A stretch of DNA of 64,000 bases from an uncultured bacterium (lineage in GTDB: Bacteria > Planctomycetota > UBA1135 > GCA-002686595): the NCBI GenBank assembly GCA_938083085.1, contig CALLKX010000013.1, positions 81,035 through 145,034 of the forward strand. Direction: 5' to 3'. Below, piece by piece: positions 17,665-29,487 of this stretch. The position numbers were made by a program, and so were the translations under genes. Position 1 is the stretch's first letter, and each line of letters starts with the position of its first letter. The notes beneath the pieces are model-generated. The model did not search any database. It was not told where the DNA came from and worked only from the letters and a program-made list of their open reading frames with translations.

Positions 17665-19638
17665 TCAGAGCACGTCCAAGACACCGCCGCCGTTCCTCGC
17701 ATCTGTGAGGGACGGCGGCGCTGCGTTCCAAACGACGTCCAGCGCCAGGCGGGCGTTCCAGGGGAGTGGATCCTGGCTACAGAGGTTGCCGAGGGCGGAG
17801 GCGGCGAAGGCGCGGCTGGTGTCGTCAATCCGCTTGGACCCAAGCCGCGGCGCGGTCAGGACGAAGAGCATCGCCGTGGCCGCCTCCGGGTCGCTGCTCC
17901 ACTCGAAGGCCTGGACGGCCGCGACCCGCTCCGGGATGAAGCTCGCGTTGACCAGCCGGTCAATCAGCAAGGGCACGAGCAGGGGGTCGCCAGCGAGGGC
18001 GAGCGCGGTGGCGAAATCACGGGTGAGGTAGGGGCGGTAGAGCGGACTCCGCAGCTCTGCGCGGATCGTGTTGAGTCCGGGGACATCGAGGAGCATGGCG
18101 ACCGCGAGGGCGCGCGCTCCCCGGTCCTGGAAGCCACCGGACAGGAGCCCTGAGCGGACGGCTTCAGCGCGCTCCTGGTCTCCCGTGAGGCCGAGAGCGA
18201 TCGCCGCGGCGGTGCGCCGGGCGGGAGACCCCTCGGCGGCACGGCGAGCGAGAAAGGAGCGGGTCCCCAGCGCGGGGTCTTGGCCGGTGGACTGACCGCG
18301 ATCATCCGCGACGCCCAGCGCCAGGAGCGCGGACGCCTGGCGGAGGGAGCTGCCGTCCATGGCCAGCTTGGTGAGGGTGCGCCGGATGTCGCGCGCGGTC
18401 TGCCCGCGCTCGAGAGACGCCCTGCCGCAGACCCGGGCGAGGGCGATCATGCTCAGGAGGGCCTCGGTCTCCTGCCCGTCGGTGGCGACGGCGGTCAAGG
18501 CGTCGATGGCCTCCCCGTCTGCCGAAGTGGCGTGATCCAGGATCAGGAGCCCGAGGGCCTGGGCCAGCCCCTCCCGGGTGGTCGCGAGCTTCTCGGCACG
18601 GGGGCCGTGCAAGCGAGCCGTGAAGCGGGCGACCATCTCCTCGCGCAGCTCGAAGAGCCGCGCCGAGGCGGCCAACTGGGCGTCGTCGGGAGTTGCCTCG
18701 AGGGGCGCCGCGAGCAGGCGGGCCACCGCGACCGGAATCTGGGCGCGTCCCCGGAAGTCAACGCCGCGACGGCTATCCAGGGCAAGCAGCGCGCGAATGG
18801 TCGCCTCTCGGCTCCCGGGAATCGGCGGCTCGCCTTCCGCCTGGACCTGTACGGGGAGGGGGGTCCAACCGAGGGCGATGACCGCAGCCACGAGGAGGTC
18901 GGCGGTGTCGTGGTTCTCCACCGCGATCCGCCGGAGCTCGTGCTCGATCAAGGCGCGCTCGGCTCGGCGAGGCGTCGATGCGCCGAGCAGGCCGAGGGCG
19001 TGGGTGGCAAAGGAGCGGGTACGGCGATCGATCTTCCCGCCCCTTATGGCGTCCCGGCCCACGCTGCGGTCGCGCGCCATGGATGCGAGGAGCGGTGCGA
19101 AGCTCGCGTCTGCAGAGATGCCGAGGGCGACCACGGCCAGGTCGCGGACGCGCTCGTTCGCGGCCCGGAGGAAGGGGATCAGGACGCCTTCGAGTGAGGG
19201 GAGCTCGAGGCTCTTCGAGATCGCCTCGGGGGGCTCACCGATCTTCGCGAGGGCGAGGAGGCAGGAGGCCTGGAGGTCAACGTCTCGCGTGGACTCCAGC
19301 GTCGCTAGCAGCGCCGGATACACCTCCCCGTAGGTCGTCTCCATGGCGGGCCTGCGCGGGTTGGGGGCAGCACGACCCCGGTCGAGGGGGCGCGACCGGA
19401 CGGGGAGCACGTCGGGGGCGCGCATCCTCGCCAGGTAGGGGTCCTGGTTGAAGTCCCACCACCTGCGCCACGGTTGGCTGAACGCGCCGGCGGAGGGGCT
19501 GCGGTCGCCCGGCCCGCCATCGGTGGAGGCGCCGGTCCCCGGCCCGAGGGTACCGCGGGGCGGAGCCAGGATCTGAGGGCTTGCTCCGGCGGGGGCCAGC
19601 AGCGCCGCCAGGAGCGCGGCTGCCTGGAGGACGTGCAT
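17665..19638 (-). CDS. Exported HEAT-repeat protein (paralogue A)
   Basis: A 657-residue protein from ATG 19638, which starts a signal peptide (MHVLQAAALLAALLAPAGASPQ); the upstream ATG at 19680 adds an unlikely leader. After a low-complexity linker comes WWDFNQDPYLARMRA, then about a dozen HEAT-like helical pairs (LASCLLALAKIG, VRDLAVVALGISAD, SFATHALGLLG and others). The end, LPWNARL ... GGGVLDVL, matches the paralogue that follows it on the genome. No enzyme motif. Probably a periplasmic scaffold. Confidence 0.78.
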   Translation of the reverse strand: MHVLQAAALLAALLAPAGASPQILAPPRGTLGPGTGASTDGGPGDRSPSAGAFSQPWRRWWDFNQDPYLARMRAPDVLPVRSRPLDRGRAAPNPRRPAMETTYGEVYPALLATLESTRDVDLQASCLLALAKIGEPPEAISKSLELPSLEGVLIPFLRAANERVRDLAVVALGISADASFAPLLASMARDRSVGRDAIRGGKIDRRTRSFATHALGLLGASTPRRAERALIEHELRRIAVENHDTADLLVAAVIALGWTPLPVQVQAEGEPPIPGSREATIRALLALDSRRGVDFRGRAQIPVAVARLLAAPLEATPDDAQLAASARLFELREEMVARFTARLHGPRAEKLATTREGLAQALGLLILDHATSADGEAIDALTAVATDGQETEALLSMIALARVCGRASLERGQTARDIRRTLTKLAMDGSSLRQASALLALGVADDRGQSTGQDPALGTRSFLARRAAEGSPARRTAAAIALGLTGDQERAEAVRSGLLSGGFQDRGARALAVAMLLDVPGLNTIRAELRSPLYRPYLTRDFATALALAGDPLLVPLLIDRLVNASFIPERVAAVQAFEWSSDPEAATAMLFVLTAPRLGSKRIDDTSRAFAASALGNLCSQDPLPWNARLALDVVWNAAPPSLTDARNGGGVLDVL

Positions 19639-19826
19639 CGCTCGGCCTGCTCGCGGTGGGAGTGGGAGGGCCAGGAACATCCATGGGCACTATAGGCGGA
19701 CCGGGAGGTCGTCACCGAATTTGGGGGGCGCTCTCCGGAACGCGTGTGCGGGGAGGGGGCGCCTCGCGCGCGCTGGGCTCCCGGTCTTCAACCGAGGTGG
19801 TCCGCGCTCCCCGTCGAGCGATGAGA

Positions 19827-19863
19827 AACGGCCCCGGGCGCTCTTCGAGCGTCCGGGGCCGTT
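19827..19863 (-). terminator. Hairpin terminator of the HEAT-repeat gene
   Basis: A 17-base stem (19827-19843 with 19847-19863, one G-T pair) closed by a 3-base loop, about 57 bases past the stop of the minus-strand gene ending at 19920. Read on the minus strand it is followed by a short TTTCTC, so it fits a GC-rich, weak-U intrinsic terminator. Confidence 0.75.
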
Positions 19864-19919
19864 CAGGAGGGTCCTGTGTCCTGCCGCAGGGGCAGCACGG
19901 ACTCAGTGAGCGTCGAGGC

Positions 19920-22055
19920 TCACAGGATGTCCAGGATCCCCGTGCCGACGCCGTTGGTCAGCGTGGAGACGTTCGCGCGATAGTTGGTGTTCTTCGCGAT
20001 CGGCGTGTTCCACGGCAGGTCCTGCTTGTCGCACACGATCCCGAGGGCCACCGCCGCGAAGCCGCGGGCGGTGTCCGTGATGGTCGTGTCGCTCAGCATC
20101 GCCACCAGGGGGGCCACCGAGTTGGCGTCACCGATCGTCCCGAGGGCGCTCGCGATGGCGGCCTGGGCCGAGAGACCCTTGGCGGTCCGGAGCATCTCGA
20201 CCAGTCCCTTCACCGCGGACTTGTCACCGAGAAGACCGAGGCCGACTGCCGCCTGCTTGAGGAGGTCAGGGCGGAACTTGGACTTGTTGATGATCTCGTT
20301 GAGACGCTCGATGGAGCTGTTGGCCTCCATCAGGCCGAGGCCCACCGCGATGTAGCCGCGGGTGTCGTCCTGGCTGAAGTACTCCAGTCGCTCGAGGAGG
20401 ATGTCCTCGGAGGCTGTGTCCTTCATCAGGCCAAGGGCCACCGCGTAGGAACCAGCTTCGGCGGGACGGTCGCCCTTGCGGGCGGCGTCACGCACGGCGG
20501 AGAGCACCGTGGTGTCCAGGGTCCCGTCGTTCTCGAGGAGCGCGTTCCCGAAGACACCGAGCGACAGAGCCGCCCAGGGCTTCTTCTGGCCCTTGCCCTT
20601 GGCGAGGGCACCCATGAGCTCCTTCTGGACCAAGGGCTGGAGGCCACGCTTGTCGCCGGCGGCGCCCGGGCGGCTGCCCATCTGAGCCAGAGCCATCATC
20701 CCGAAGTACTCGGTCTGGTTGTCCGCGGACTGCTTGGCGATCCGCTTCAGCTCGTCGAAGATGTCCTTGTTCTGCTCGGCACCGGCGCCATCGCCGGACT
20801 CTGCGTTGCCGATCATCCCGAGGGCGACCGTGCTGGACTGCAGGACCTCGACGGTCTTCTCCTTGGAGTTCTTCGCGACGAGCGACAGGAGCTGCTCGAC
20901 GACCTCTCCACGGAGCGGAATCTGCGCCTCGGGAACCTCGCTCTCGTGCGACGCGAGAAGACGCGCCGCAGCGATCGGGACCTGGCAGCGCACTCGGAAC
21001 TGCTCGAAGCCTCCCTTGTCGCCGCGGGTGTCCGCGTTCATGCGAGTGATGAGGTAGCGGAGCAGCGCGGCCCTGTTGGCTGCGAACTTGGCGTTGCCCT
21101 CGGTCTCCTCGACGGCGGCTTCACCTTCCCAGTCGAGCGGGATCAGGCCGAGCGAGGCAATCGCGCCAACCTTGATGTCCGGCTGGGCGAAGTCAGGCAT
21201 CTCGAGGATGTCGACGAGGTGCTCAACGATGGTCTGACGGACGGCGTTGTCGCTCGTCCGGTAGCCCACGAGGCCGAGTCCGTACGCCGCGAAGGACCGC
21301 GTGCGCATGGGCACTTCCTTGCCGACGAGCTTGCGAGCCACGGGGTCGTCGCGCATCAGCGAGACGAGCATGGGCACCGTCCGGTCGTCCGCGAGGATGC
21401 CGAGCGCGAGGGTCGCCGTCTCGGAGATCTCCTGCTCACCGTTGTTCAGGAAGCCCGCGAAGATCTCCTGGAACTCGGAGGTGCCGTCGGAGTCCTGCGT
21501 ATCGCCGATCTTCGCCAGCGCGATGAGCGCGCCGGTGATGATGTCGTTCTGACGTTCCTTCTCGAGCGCCAGCTTCAGTGCCGGGACGACCTCATTGCGG
21601 ATCATGTCCGGGGTCGGGCGGAGCGTGTCCTTGACCTGCTCGGCCTGGCCGCGGCCGAGGAAGAAGTCGTCGCCGCCGGACTGCACGTTGCCGCTGCGAA
21701 CCTTGGAACGCAGGTTCAGGTACGGCTCCTTGTTGAAGCCCCACCAGAAGTCCCAGATGGAGAAGTCCTGGCCGATGACCACCGGGCCACCAGAGGTGGG
21801 TCCGGACTGCGTCGGGCCAGCCGCGGGGGCGCCAGGGGAGGCGGGACCCGGGGTGGAGGGACCGGACGGGCCGGGGGCCGAGGGGCCGGACGGGCCAGGG
21901 GAGGCGGGACCGCCGCCGCCGCCGCCACCACCGCCGCCGCCGGGCGGAACGGTGTCACCGGGGCCCCGGTAGGTGCCGCCGTGACCGAAGGTGGTCCCGG
22001 GCAGGCAGAGCGCGCCCACTGCAACGAGGGCGCTAACGAGCAACTGGTTCTTCAT
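19920..22055 (-). CDS. Exported HEAT-repeat protein (paralogue B) with Gly/Pro linker
   Basis: A 711-residue protein from ATG 22055 with signal peptide (MKNQLLVSALVAVGALCLPGTTFG). Residues about 30-85 are a Gly run followed by Pro/Ser/Gly repeats (PGPSGPSAPGPSG). Then comes WDFWWGFNKEPYLNLRS, equivalent to the WWDFNQDPYL block of the neighbouring paralogue, and a long HEAT-like array (NEVVPALKLALEKE, ALIALAKIGD, FAAYGLGLVG, IASLGLIPLDW, AAVGLGLLGDKSAVKGLVEML). It ends LPWNTPIAKNTNYRANV ... GTGILDIL. Probably a periplasmic scaffold; function unknown. A terminator follows at 19827-19863. Confidence 0.8.
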   Translation of the reverse strand: MKNQLLVSALVAVGALCLPGTTFGHGGTYRGPGDTVPPGGGGGGGGGGGPASPGPSGPSAPGPSGPSTPGPASPGAPAAGPTQSGPTSGGPVVIGQDFSIWDFWWGFNKEPYLNLRSKVRSGNVQSGGDDFFLGRGQAEQVKDTLRPTPDMIRNEVVPALKLALEKERQNDIITGALIALAKIGDTQDSDGTSEFQEIFAGFLNNGEQEISETATLALGILADDRTVPMLVSLMRDDPVARKLVGKEVPMRTRSFAAYGLGLVGYRTSDNAVRQTIVEHLVDILEMPDFAQPDIKVGAIASLGLIPLDWEGEAAVEETEGNAKFAANRAALLRYLITRMNADTRGDKGGFEQFRVRCQVPIAAARLLASHESEVPEAQIPLRGEVVEQLLSLVAKNSKEKTVEVLQSSTVALGMIGNAESGDGAGAEQNKDIFDELKRIAKQSADNQTEYFGMMALAQMGSRPGAAGDKRGLQPLVQKELMGALAKGKGQKKPWAALSLGVFGNALLENDGTLDTTVLSAVRDAARKGDRPAEAGSYAVALGLMKDTASEDILLERLEYFSQDDTRGYIAVGLGLMEANSSIERLNEIINKSKFRPDLLKQAAVGLGLLGDKSAVKGLVEMLRTAKGLSAQAAIASALGTIGDANSVAPLVAMLSDTTITDTARGFAAVALGIVCDKQDLPWNTPIAKNTNYRANVSTLTNGVGTGILDIL

Positions 22056-22470
22056 GGTGGACTGGATCGTGTCGATCTTGCGGATCTCGGTGATCAATCG
22101 GTTCGGGTTCACGCGGCCACGCTCCAAGACCCTGACGGGTCCACGAGCGCTCGACGCTTGGGTCGTGTTGTGAGGCCGGGGCGGGAGGAGAACTCCGGCG
22201 TTGACCCACAAGGAGCAAGGGCCGTGCCAAGGGCCGGTCCAGCTCATCGTCGCGGGATGGCTCCCTCGACTCCCGCCATGATAGTGCCCTGAGCGCCATC
22301 AGACACGGTTCATACGGGGCCGTCCCTCGACATTTGATTCGGGAGGCAGGGTGTCGCGGGCGGGCGGTGTGGGAGGGTGTTCCGAGGACGTAACCGAGGT
22401 TGCCCCGAAGGCGGACAGATCGCGCCCCTGAGCCTTCTATCGGGGCCCTCAAGGAGGCAGACTCGCCCTC
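22056..22470. other. Divergent region upstream of HEAT gene and soluble histidine kinase gene
   Basis: A gap of 415 bases presumed to hold both promoters. An AAGGAGG-like ribosome-binding sequence (22451-22457) precedes the GTG of the kinase gene by 13 bases. No clear promoter hexamers, repeats or hairpins are visible otherwise. Confidence 0.4.
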
Positions 22471-23919
22471 GTGAGGCATCCCTGGACCCCCCTGACCGAG
22501 TGGCTCTCCATGCCCTTCGGCTCCAGCTCCGTCGACGGCGAGGTCGATCCGGAGGCGGATGAGGCCTGGACGGAGACGGCGGCGCGGCTGGGACTGGTAC
22601 GGCTCGGATGGCGCCCTGTGGGTCGTGAGGGTGATTTCGACCTGGCTTATCCCTGTGAGAGGGCCCTCGTCAAGGCCAGCGGGCGGCAGGGCCTCTTGGA
22701 GGGTCGGTCGGAGTTCAATACGCCGACCGGCGCTGCGAGCGACGAGGCCACCCTCCAAGTGGAGGGCGGCGAATTGATCGCGGCGGCCCCAGCGGGGACC
22801 CTTCCGCCCCGCAAGGCGCTCCTGGAGGTCGGGACGCTGGCCGCTGCCATGGGGGCGCGGCGGGCGGCCCGCGAGCGCCTGCGCCGGGCGGAGCGGGCGG
22901 CGGCGCAGGGACGAAACGCGGCGGCGGCGGCGCATGACCTGCGGAATGAGCTCACACGGGCGGTGCTCTACGCCACGCGGGACGGCGAAGAGGACGGCGG
23001 GCGTGTGCTCGAGGCCCTGTCCTCGGCCCGGGAGCTCGCTCAGGCAGCCCTGGGGGCTGGGAGCTCGCAGCGGGCGCCCCGCCCCGCCCTCATCAAGCTC
23101 AAGGACCTCCTCCTCGAGGAGGCAAGGGCGGCCACGGCGGCCGCCCGTGGAGGTGTGGCTGGCGCGCCTGGGCTGCGTGTGAAGTGCAAGGGGTCGCTCT
23201 ACATCCTCGCCCCAAGGAACGCCATGGCTCGCGCGATCCGCAACCTCCTCACCAATGCGCTGGAGGCCGCCTCGCGGGGAGCGAGCGGGCCCGGGAGCGT
23301 GACGGTCGAGGTCGAACAACGAGGGGCCGCTGACCTCGGCCTCGATCTCGACGTGGTGGTCGCTGACGACGGAGACGGGATGGCGCCCGCAGCGCTGAAG
23401 GTCTTCCTCGATGGGGGGCTGGGCGCTCGCCGCCCCGAGCTTCGGCCGGAGGCGCTGCCGGCTGCGGGCATGCCGCAGTCCACCGGGCTCGGCACCGCCA
23501 GCCTCCGTCTGGCGCTGTCGGAGGTTGGGGCCGGGCTCCGGGTACAGAGCGCTGCTGGACTCGGCACCCGAGCCTGCATCAGCATTCGCTCGGCTGCCGC
23601 GGAGGGCGACCCGGTGATTCTGATCGACGGGGATCCGCGTCGCGCACGAGGGCGGATCGAACGCCTCGCCCAGGAGGCCTCCGCGAGGGTCTGGCTCTTT
23701 GACTCGGCGGTGGGAGCCCTTGGGACCATCCGGGCAGGCCGCGCGATGGCGGTGCACTGCGCCATCGAGATGGCCCGACCCGATCTCCGAGCAGAGCTTG
23801 CGCAGGCCTGCGCCGCCGGGGGCGTCTCGCTGAGCTGGGTCCGCCCCTCCTCCTGTGCGATGGACCGGCGGCCGAAGCGCGCCGAGGCGCCCGCGCGCTC
23901 CCCGGTCGGGGCGTCCTGA
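22471..23919 (+). CDS. Soluble histidine kinase-like protein with degenerate receiver tail
   Basis: A 482-residue cytoplasmic protein starting at GTG 22471. No transmembrane segment or recognised sensor domain precedes the kinase. A coiled segment (about 125-150) leads into an H-box, AAHDLRNEL with His155. The HATPase region has an N-box (RNLLTNALEAAS near 260), a G1-type DDGDGM and a TGLGTASLRLAL lid/G2. After it, VILIDGDPRRARGRIERLAQEA resembles the first strand and helix of a receiver domain, but no conserved phospho-acceptor follows; it ends as a basic tail. It may be a partner that takes signals by protein contact. No response regulator is adjacent. Confidence 0.7.
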   Translation: MRHPWTPLTEWLSMPFGSSSVDGEVDPEADEAWTETAARLGLVRLGWRPVGREGDFDLAYPCERALVKASGRQGLLEGRSEFNTPTGAASDEATLQVEGGELIAAAPAGTLPPRKALLEVGTLAAAMGARRAARERLRRAERAAAQGRNAAAAAHDLRNELTRAVLYATRDGEEDGGRVLEALSSARELAQAALGAGSSQRAPRPALIKLKDLLLEEARAATAAARGGVAGAPGLRVKCKGSLYILAPRNAMARAIRNLLTNALEAASRGASGPGSVTVEVEQRGAADLGLDLDVVVADDGDGMAPAALKVFLDGGLGARRPELRPEALPAAGMPQSTGLGTASLRLALSEVGAGLRVQSAAGLGTRACISIRSAAAEGDPVILIDGDPRRARGRIERLAQEASARVWLFDSAVGALGTIRAGRAMAVHCAIEMARPDLRAELAQACAAGGVSLSWVRPSSCAMDRRPKRAEAPARSPVGAS

Positions 23920-23979
23920 TTCACGCCTCAACGAGCGCCTCGCTGCGTTCGCGGCACCGCCGGTGGGGCCCCCTGGTCC

Positions 23980-24099
23980 GGAGTCACCGCAGCGGGAACC
24001 ACCGCAGTGGGAGCCACCGCAGTGGGAGCCACCGCCGCGGAAGTCACTGCCGCGGAAGTCACTGCAGCGGCAGTGACTGCAGCAGAAGTTACGGCAGCG
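23980..24099. repeat. Intergenic array of eight 15-bp units
   Basis: Lies in the 297-base gap between convergent genes (23920-24216). Eight consecutive 15-base units vary around GGAGCCACCGCAGTG and GAAGTCACTGCAGCG, with no phase shift; fainter copies at 23950-23979 and 24100-24114 suggest about eleven originally. Frames are open across the array but the peptides are low complexity. Confidence 0.85.
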
Positions 24100-24216
24100 A
24101 ATCACGCAGGCCCGCCGCCCGGTTGGGGACAGCGGACCTGTCCGCGGATTCCTCAGCGGCCCTCTAGGCGGTCCTCTCAGGGGACCGTTCGCGGGGCCTT
24201 CGTCTGCGCACTCGGG

Positions 24217-26400
24217 TCAGGGCCTGACCTTGACCTGAACGGCGTTGGTGAAGTTCGAGGTCGTGGTCCCGTTGAGGTTGTCCCGGAACCACGCCTGGAA
24301 GTTCCACGTGTCCCCCGGGACGGCCGAGATGGGGCCGGTGGGCGTGGGGAGCGCGCTCAGGAATGCGGGGGTCGAGATCGCGCCGCCGGGACCCGAGTTG
24401 AGGATGCCCAGCCCCACAGAGCGGCCAATCGAGCCGCTCAAGCACAGGTTGCCCTGGGACCCACCGGGACTCGCGGCAAAGCCCGTGTCTCGCGAGGCCA
24501 GGAAGAAGCCAAAGGTGTTGGCGGGCAGCACCGAGGCGGTCAGGACAAGGGTGTCACAGGCGGCAGAGCGGCTCCCGCTGGCGCTGATCTGTGCGCTCCC
24601 GAAGGTGGAGTTCACGTTGGCAGGGCCGCAGTAGCTCGTCCCGACTGCGGGTTCGCGGGTCGTCAGCGACCAGACCGAGCCATCCTGAATGATCGGGCTG
24701 TCGAAGCTGACGGGGGCGCCTCCGAAGGGCCCGTCTTGGTAGCCGATGGTCGCCGAGGCGCCATTGGCCGCTCGAGCTCCGCTCACGTCCTCGTAGAGGA
24801 ACTGGGCGTAGGTCGGCCCCGCGGCATGCACCTGGACCTGGAAGGTGGCCGTCTGCGTGCTGCTCACCCCGAAGAACTGGACGCGGTCCCACTGCACGAT
24901 CAAGCTCGTGCCGATCTCCTCCCAGTAGATCTGCCCCCCCTGGCCCGAGTTGGTATTGATGTCATCCCAGAACGGCAGGAGCGCTTGCTCGGCGCCAAAG
25001 GCCATGAAGCTTGGGATCTGCTCGTTGCCGGGGCCGAGGTCCTGGCTGCTGCCTGCGAAGCGCAGGCCGCCGTTGCTCCCGACACGCACGACGCCTGCGC
25101 CCAGCAGCTCGTTGCCGATCGTCGTGACGATGTCGACCGCCTCGTCGTCCGCAAGGTCCAGGGGCGTGCCCGTGGACGAGATGTCGATGTAGGCCCCGGC
25201 GAGGGTGTTATCGAAGATGAGCGCCGGCGACTTGATGATCTCGATGTTGGTGGCGTTGTCCACCGCAGATCCGGCGTCGAAGGAGTACTGGAAGGTCTGG
25301 TTCAACCCGCCGACTTGGAACCCGATGGTGGCGGACTCACCGCCGCCGGCACGCGCGCCCTCCACGTCGCGGTAGGCGAACTCTGCGAGGACGTCCTCAT
25401 TGGCGTACACCGTGAGCTGGAAGGTGGCCCGCTCTGACGGCGGGGTGTTGTAGAAGCCGACCTCGTCCCACTGGATGATCAGCTCGCAGCAATCCTGCTG
25501 CCAGTAGATCTGTCCCACGGTCCCGGACTGGGTGTCGAGGTCGTCCCAGAAAGGCAAGAGGGCGACGGCCCCGTTGAAGGCGCTGACGCTTGGTAAGGGG
25601 CGGTTGCCGGGGAACAGTTCGGGTCCCAGCGTGGCGCCGGGAAAGCGGACGCCTCCATTGCTGCCGATCCTCACTATGCCCGAGCCAAACACGCTGTTTC
25701 CCACAGCGGTGAAGATGTCCCTCTCCTCATCGTCGCCGAGACTCAGGGGCGTCCCCGTCGTCGAGATGTCTGTGAAGCCACCGAATTTCTTTCTCATGAA
25801 GAGCCGGCCCGGCTCTCTGACTTCCTCGTAGACCAGCTCGCCGACGAGCGCGCGGGAGCTATTGAAGCTGCCCGAGCTGGTGAAGGGTTGGCTGCGTGCG
25901 TCCCCCGTGGTCAGGGTCAGCGTGCCGTCGCTGAAGGTCTGCACGGGATTGGAGGCGATCCCGAAGTAGTTCGCGCTGGTGTCAATGAAGACCAGCGCAA
26001 CGCCGACCACATCGCCGCAGGGCACGTCGATATCGGGGATGTCGATCAACCCGGAGGGCCGGTCAGTGCCGATGAGGTTCTGTCTCCCGGTGGCCACGCC
26101 CAGGGAGGTCCAACCGTTCAGGCTCTGACCGGGTCCCGGATTGCCGAGGGCCGAACCTGCGCGGATGAGGACCTCGACGCGCAAGGTCGCTCCCAGGGCG
26201 GTGGTTGAGGCGGTGGTCAGGTGCGTGATGCGCGTGTCGACGAGGCTCTCCACGTCGAAGAACAGGCCGGCGCCGTTGACGCTCTGCCCGTTGTTCGCCG
26301 CGGGGTTGGCCTGGAGCGTGGGGGCCTGAGCGAGAGCGGAGCCGCCGAGGAGGACGGAGAGAGTCGTCGTGACGACGGCCTTGTTGAGCATGGAATTCAT
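24217..26400 (-). CDS. Secreted protein with two nidogen-like units and a shared C-terminal domain
   Basis: A 727-residue protein with signal peptide (MLNKAVVTTTLSVLLGGSALAQ). Residues about 26-195 are a beta domain. Two homologous units follow (about 210-385 and 395-570), each with DISTTGTPL or DISSTGTPL, a DDE acidic stretch, VRIGSNGGVRF or VRVGSNGGLRF, ALLPFWDD, GQIYWQQ or GQIYWEE, and a YRDVEGARA or YEDVSGARA end; this order is that of NIDO-like extracellular domains. The last 135 residues (YCGPANVNSTFGSAQISASGS ... PGDTWNFQAWFRD) repeat the N-terminal domain of the CxxCH protein at 16820-17641. Probably cell-surface or matrix associated. The start may be ATG 26400 or 26391. Confidence 0.75.
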   Translation of the reverse strand: MNSMLNKAVVTTTLSVLLGGSALAQAPTLQANPAANNGQSVNGAGLFFDVESLVDTRITHLTTASTTALGATLRVEVLIRAGSALGNPGPGQSLNGWTSLGVATGRQNLIGTDRPSGLIDIPDIDVPCGDVVGVALVFIDTSANYFGIASNPVQTFSDGTLTLTTGDARSQPFTSSGSFNSSRALVGELVYEEVREPGRLFMRKKFGGFTDISTTGTPLSLGDDEERDIFTAVGNSVFGSGIVRIGSNGGVRFPGATLGPELFPGNRPLPSVSAFNGAVALLPFWDDLDTQSGTVGQIYWQQDCCELIIQWDEVGFYNTPPSERATFQLTVYANEDVLAEFAYRDVEGARAGGGESATIGFQVGGLNQTFQYSFDAGSAVDNATNIEIIKSPALIFDNTLAGAYIDISSTGTPLDLADDEAVDIVTTIGNELLGAGVVRVGSNGGLRFAGSSQDLGPGNEQIPSFMAFGAEQALLPFWDDINTNSGQGGQIYWEEIGTSLIVQWDRVQFFGVSSTQTATFQVQVHAAGPTYAQFLYEDVSGARAANGASATIGYQDGPFGGAPVSFDSPIIQDGSVWSLTTREPAVGTSYCGPANVNSTFGSAQISASGSRSAACDTLVLTASVLPANTFGFFLASRDTGFAASPGGSQGNLCLSGSIGRSVGLGILNSGPGGAISTPAFLSALPTPTGPISAVPGDTWNFQAWFRDNLNGTTTSNFTNAVQVKVRP

Positions 26401-26702
26401 CGTGTCTCTAGCGTGAAGGGGGCTTGCGGCGCCGGGAGCAGGCCTGTTCGCCCTGAAGAGGTTCGCATTCTCGCTGAGCGGACAAAATCTCGGCGCTGCA
26501 GCTGGGGGATTGGGTGGGCCTGGCCTCGACGGGGCGCGATTGAGACGCAGCCACTTCCGGAGCGAATGCCACGCGGCGGCGGCGGCGGCAAAGAAAAACC
26601 AGGGCAGAGCCGCGGACGGCTGCTGCCCTGAAGGAGCTAGCTGGGAGCCTCATGGGTCCCGACCGGGCAGGTCCACTGCCCTTGCACGAGGGCCTCGGCC
26701 CG
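26401..26702. other. Gap between sdhB and the nidogen-like gene
   Basis: About 300 bases holding the sdh operon terminator (26589-26629) and, on the left, the probable promoter and leader of the minus-strand nidogen-like gene. A short CGG-repeat run is at 26573-26589. I see no open reading frame with coding character. Confidence 0.4.
26589..26629 (-). terminator. Rho-independent terminator of sdhCAB
   Basis: An AGGGCAG/CTGCCCT outer stem and an AGCCG/CGGCT inner stem (26601-26629, one bulged base, CGGA-type loop), followed on the minus strand by GGTTTTTCTTT, a clear U-tract. It sits 74 bases beyond the sdhB stop. Confidence 0.85.
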
Positions 26703-27476
<774 letters not shown>

Positions 27477-27495
27477 CTGACTGGTCTCCTCGGGA

Positions 27496-29439
<1,944 letters not shown>

Positions 29440-29487
29440 GGTTCGTGCGTGGAGGGGCCCGGTCGAGCTAGGGGCGTCCGGGTCAGT

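Noticed and set aside
22033..24105. 690-codon minus-strand open frame opposite the histidine kinase gene
   Set aside because: Antisense shadow in high-GC DNA; the plus-strand frame has kinase motifs and the minus frame has none.
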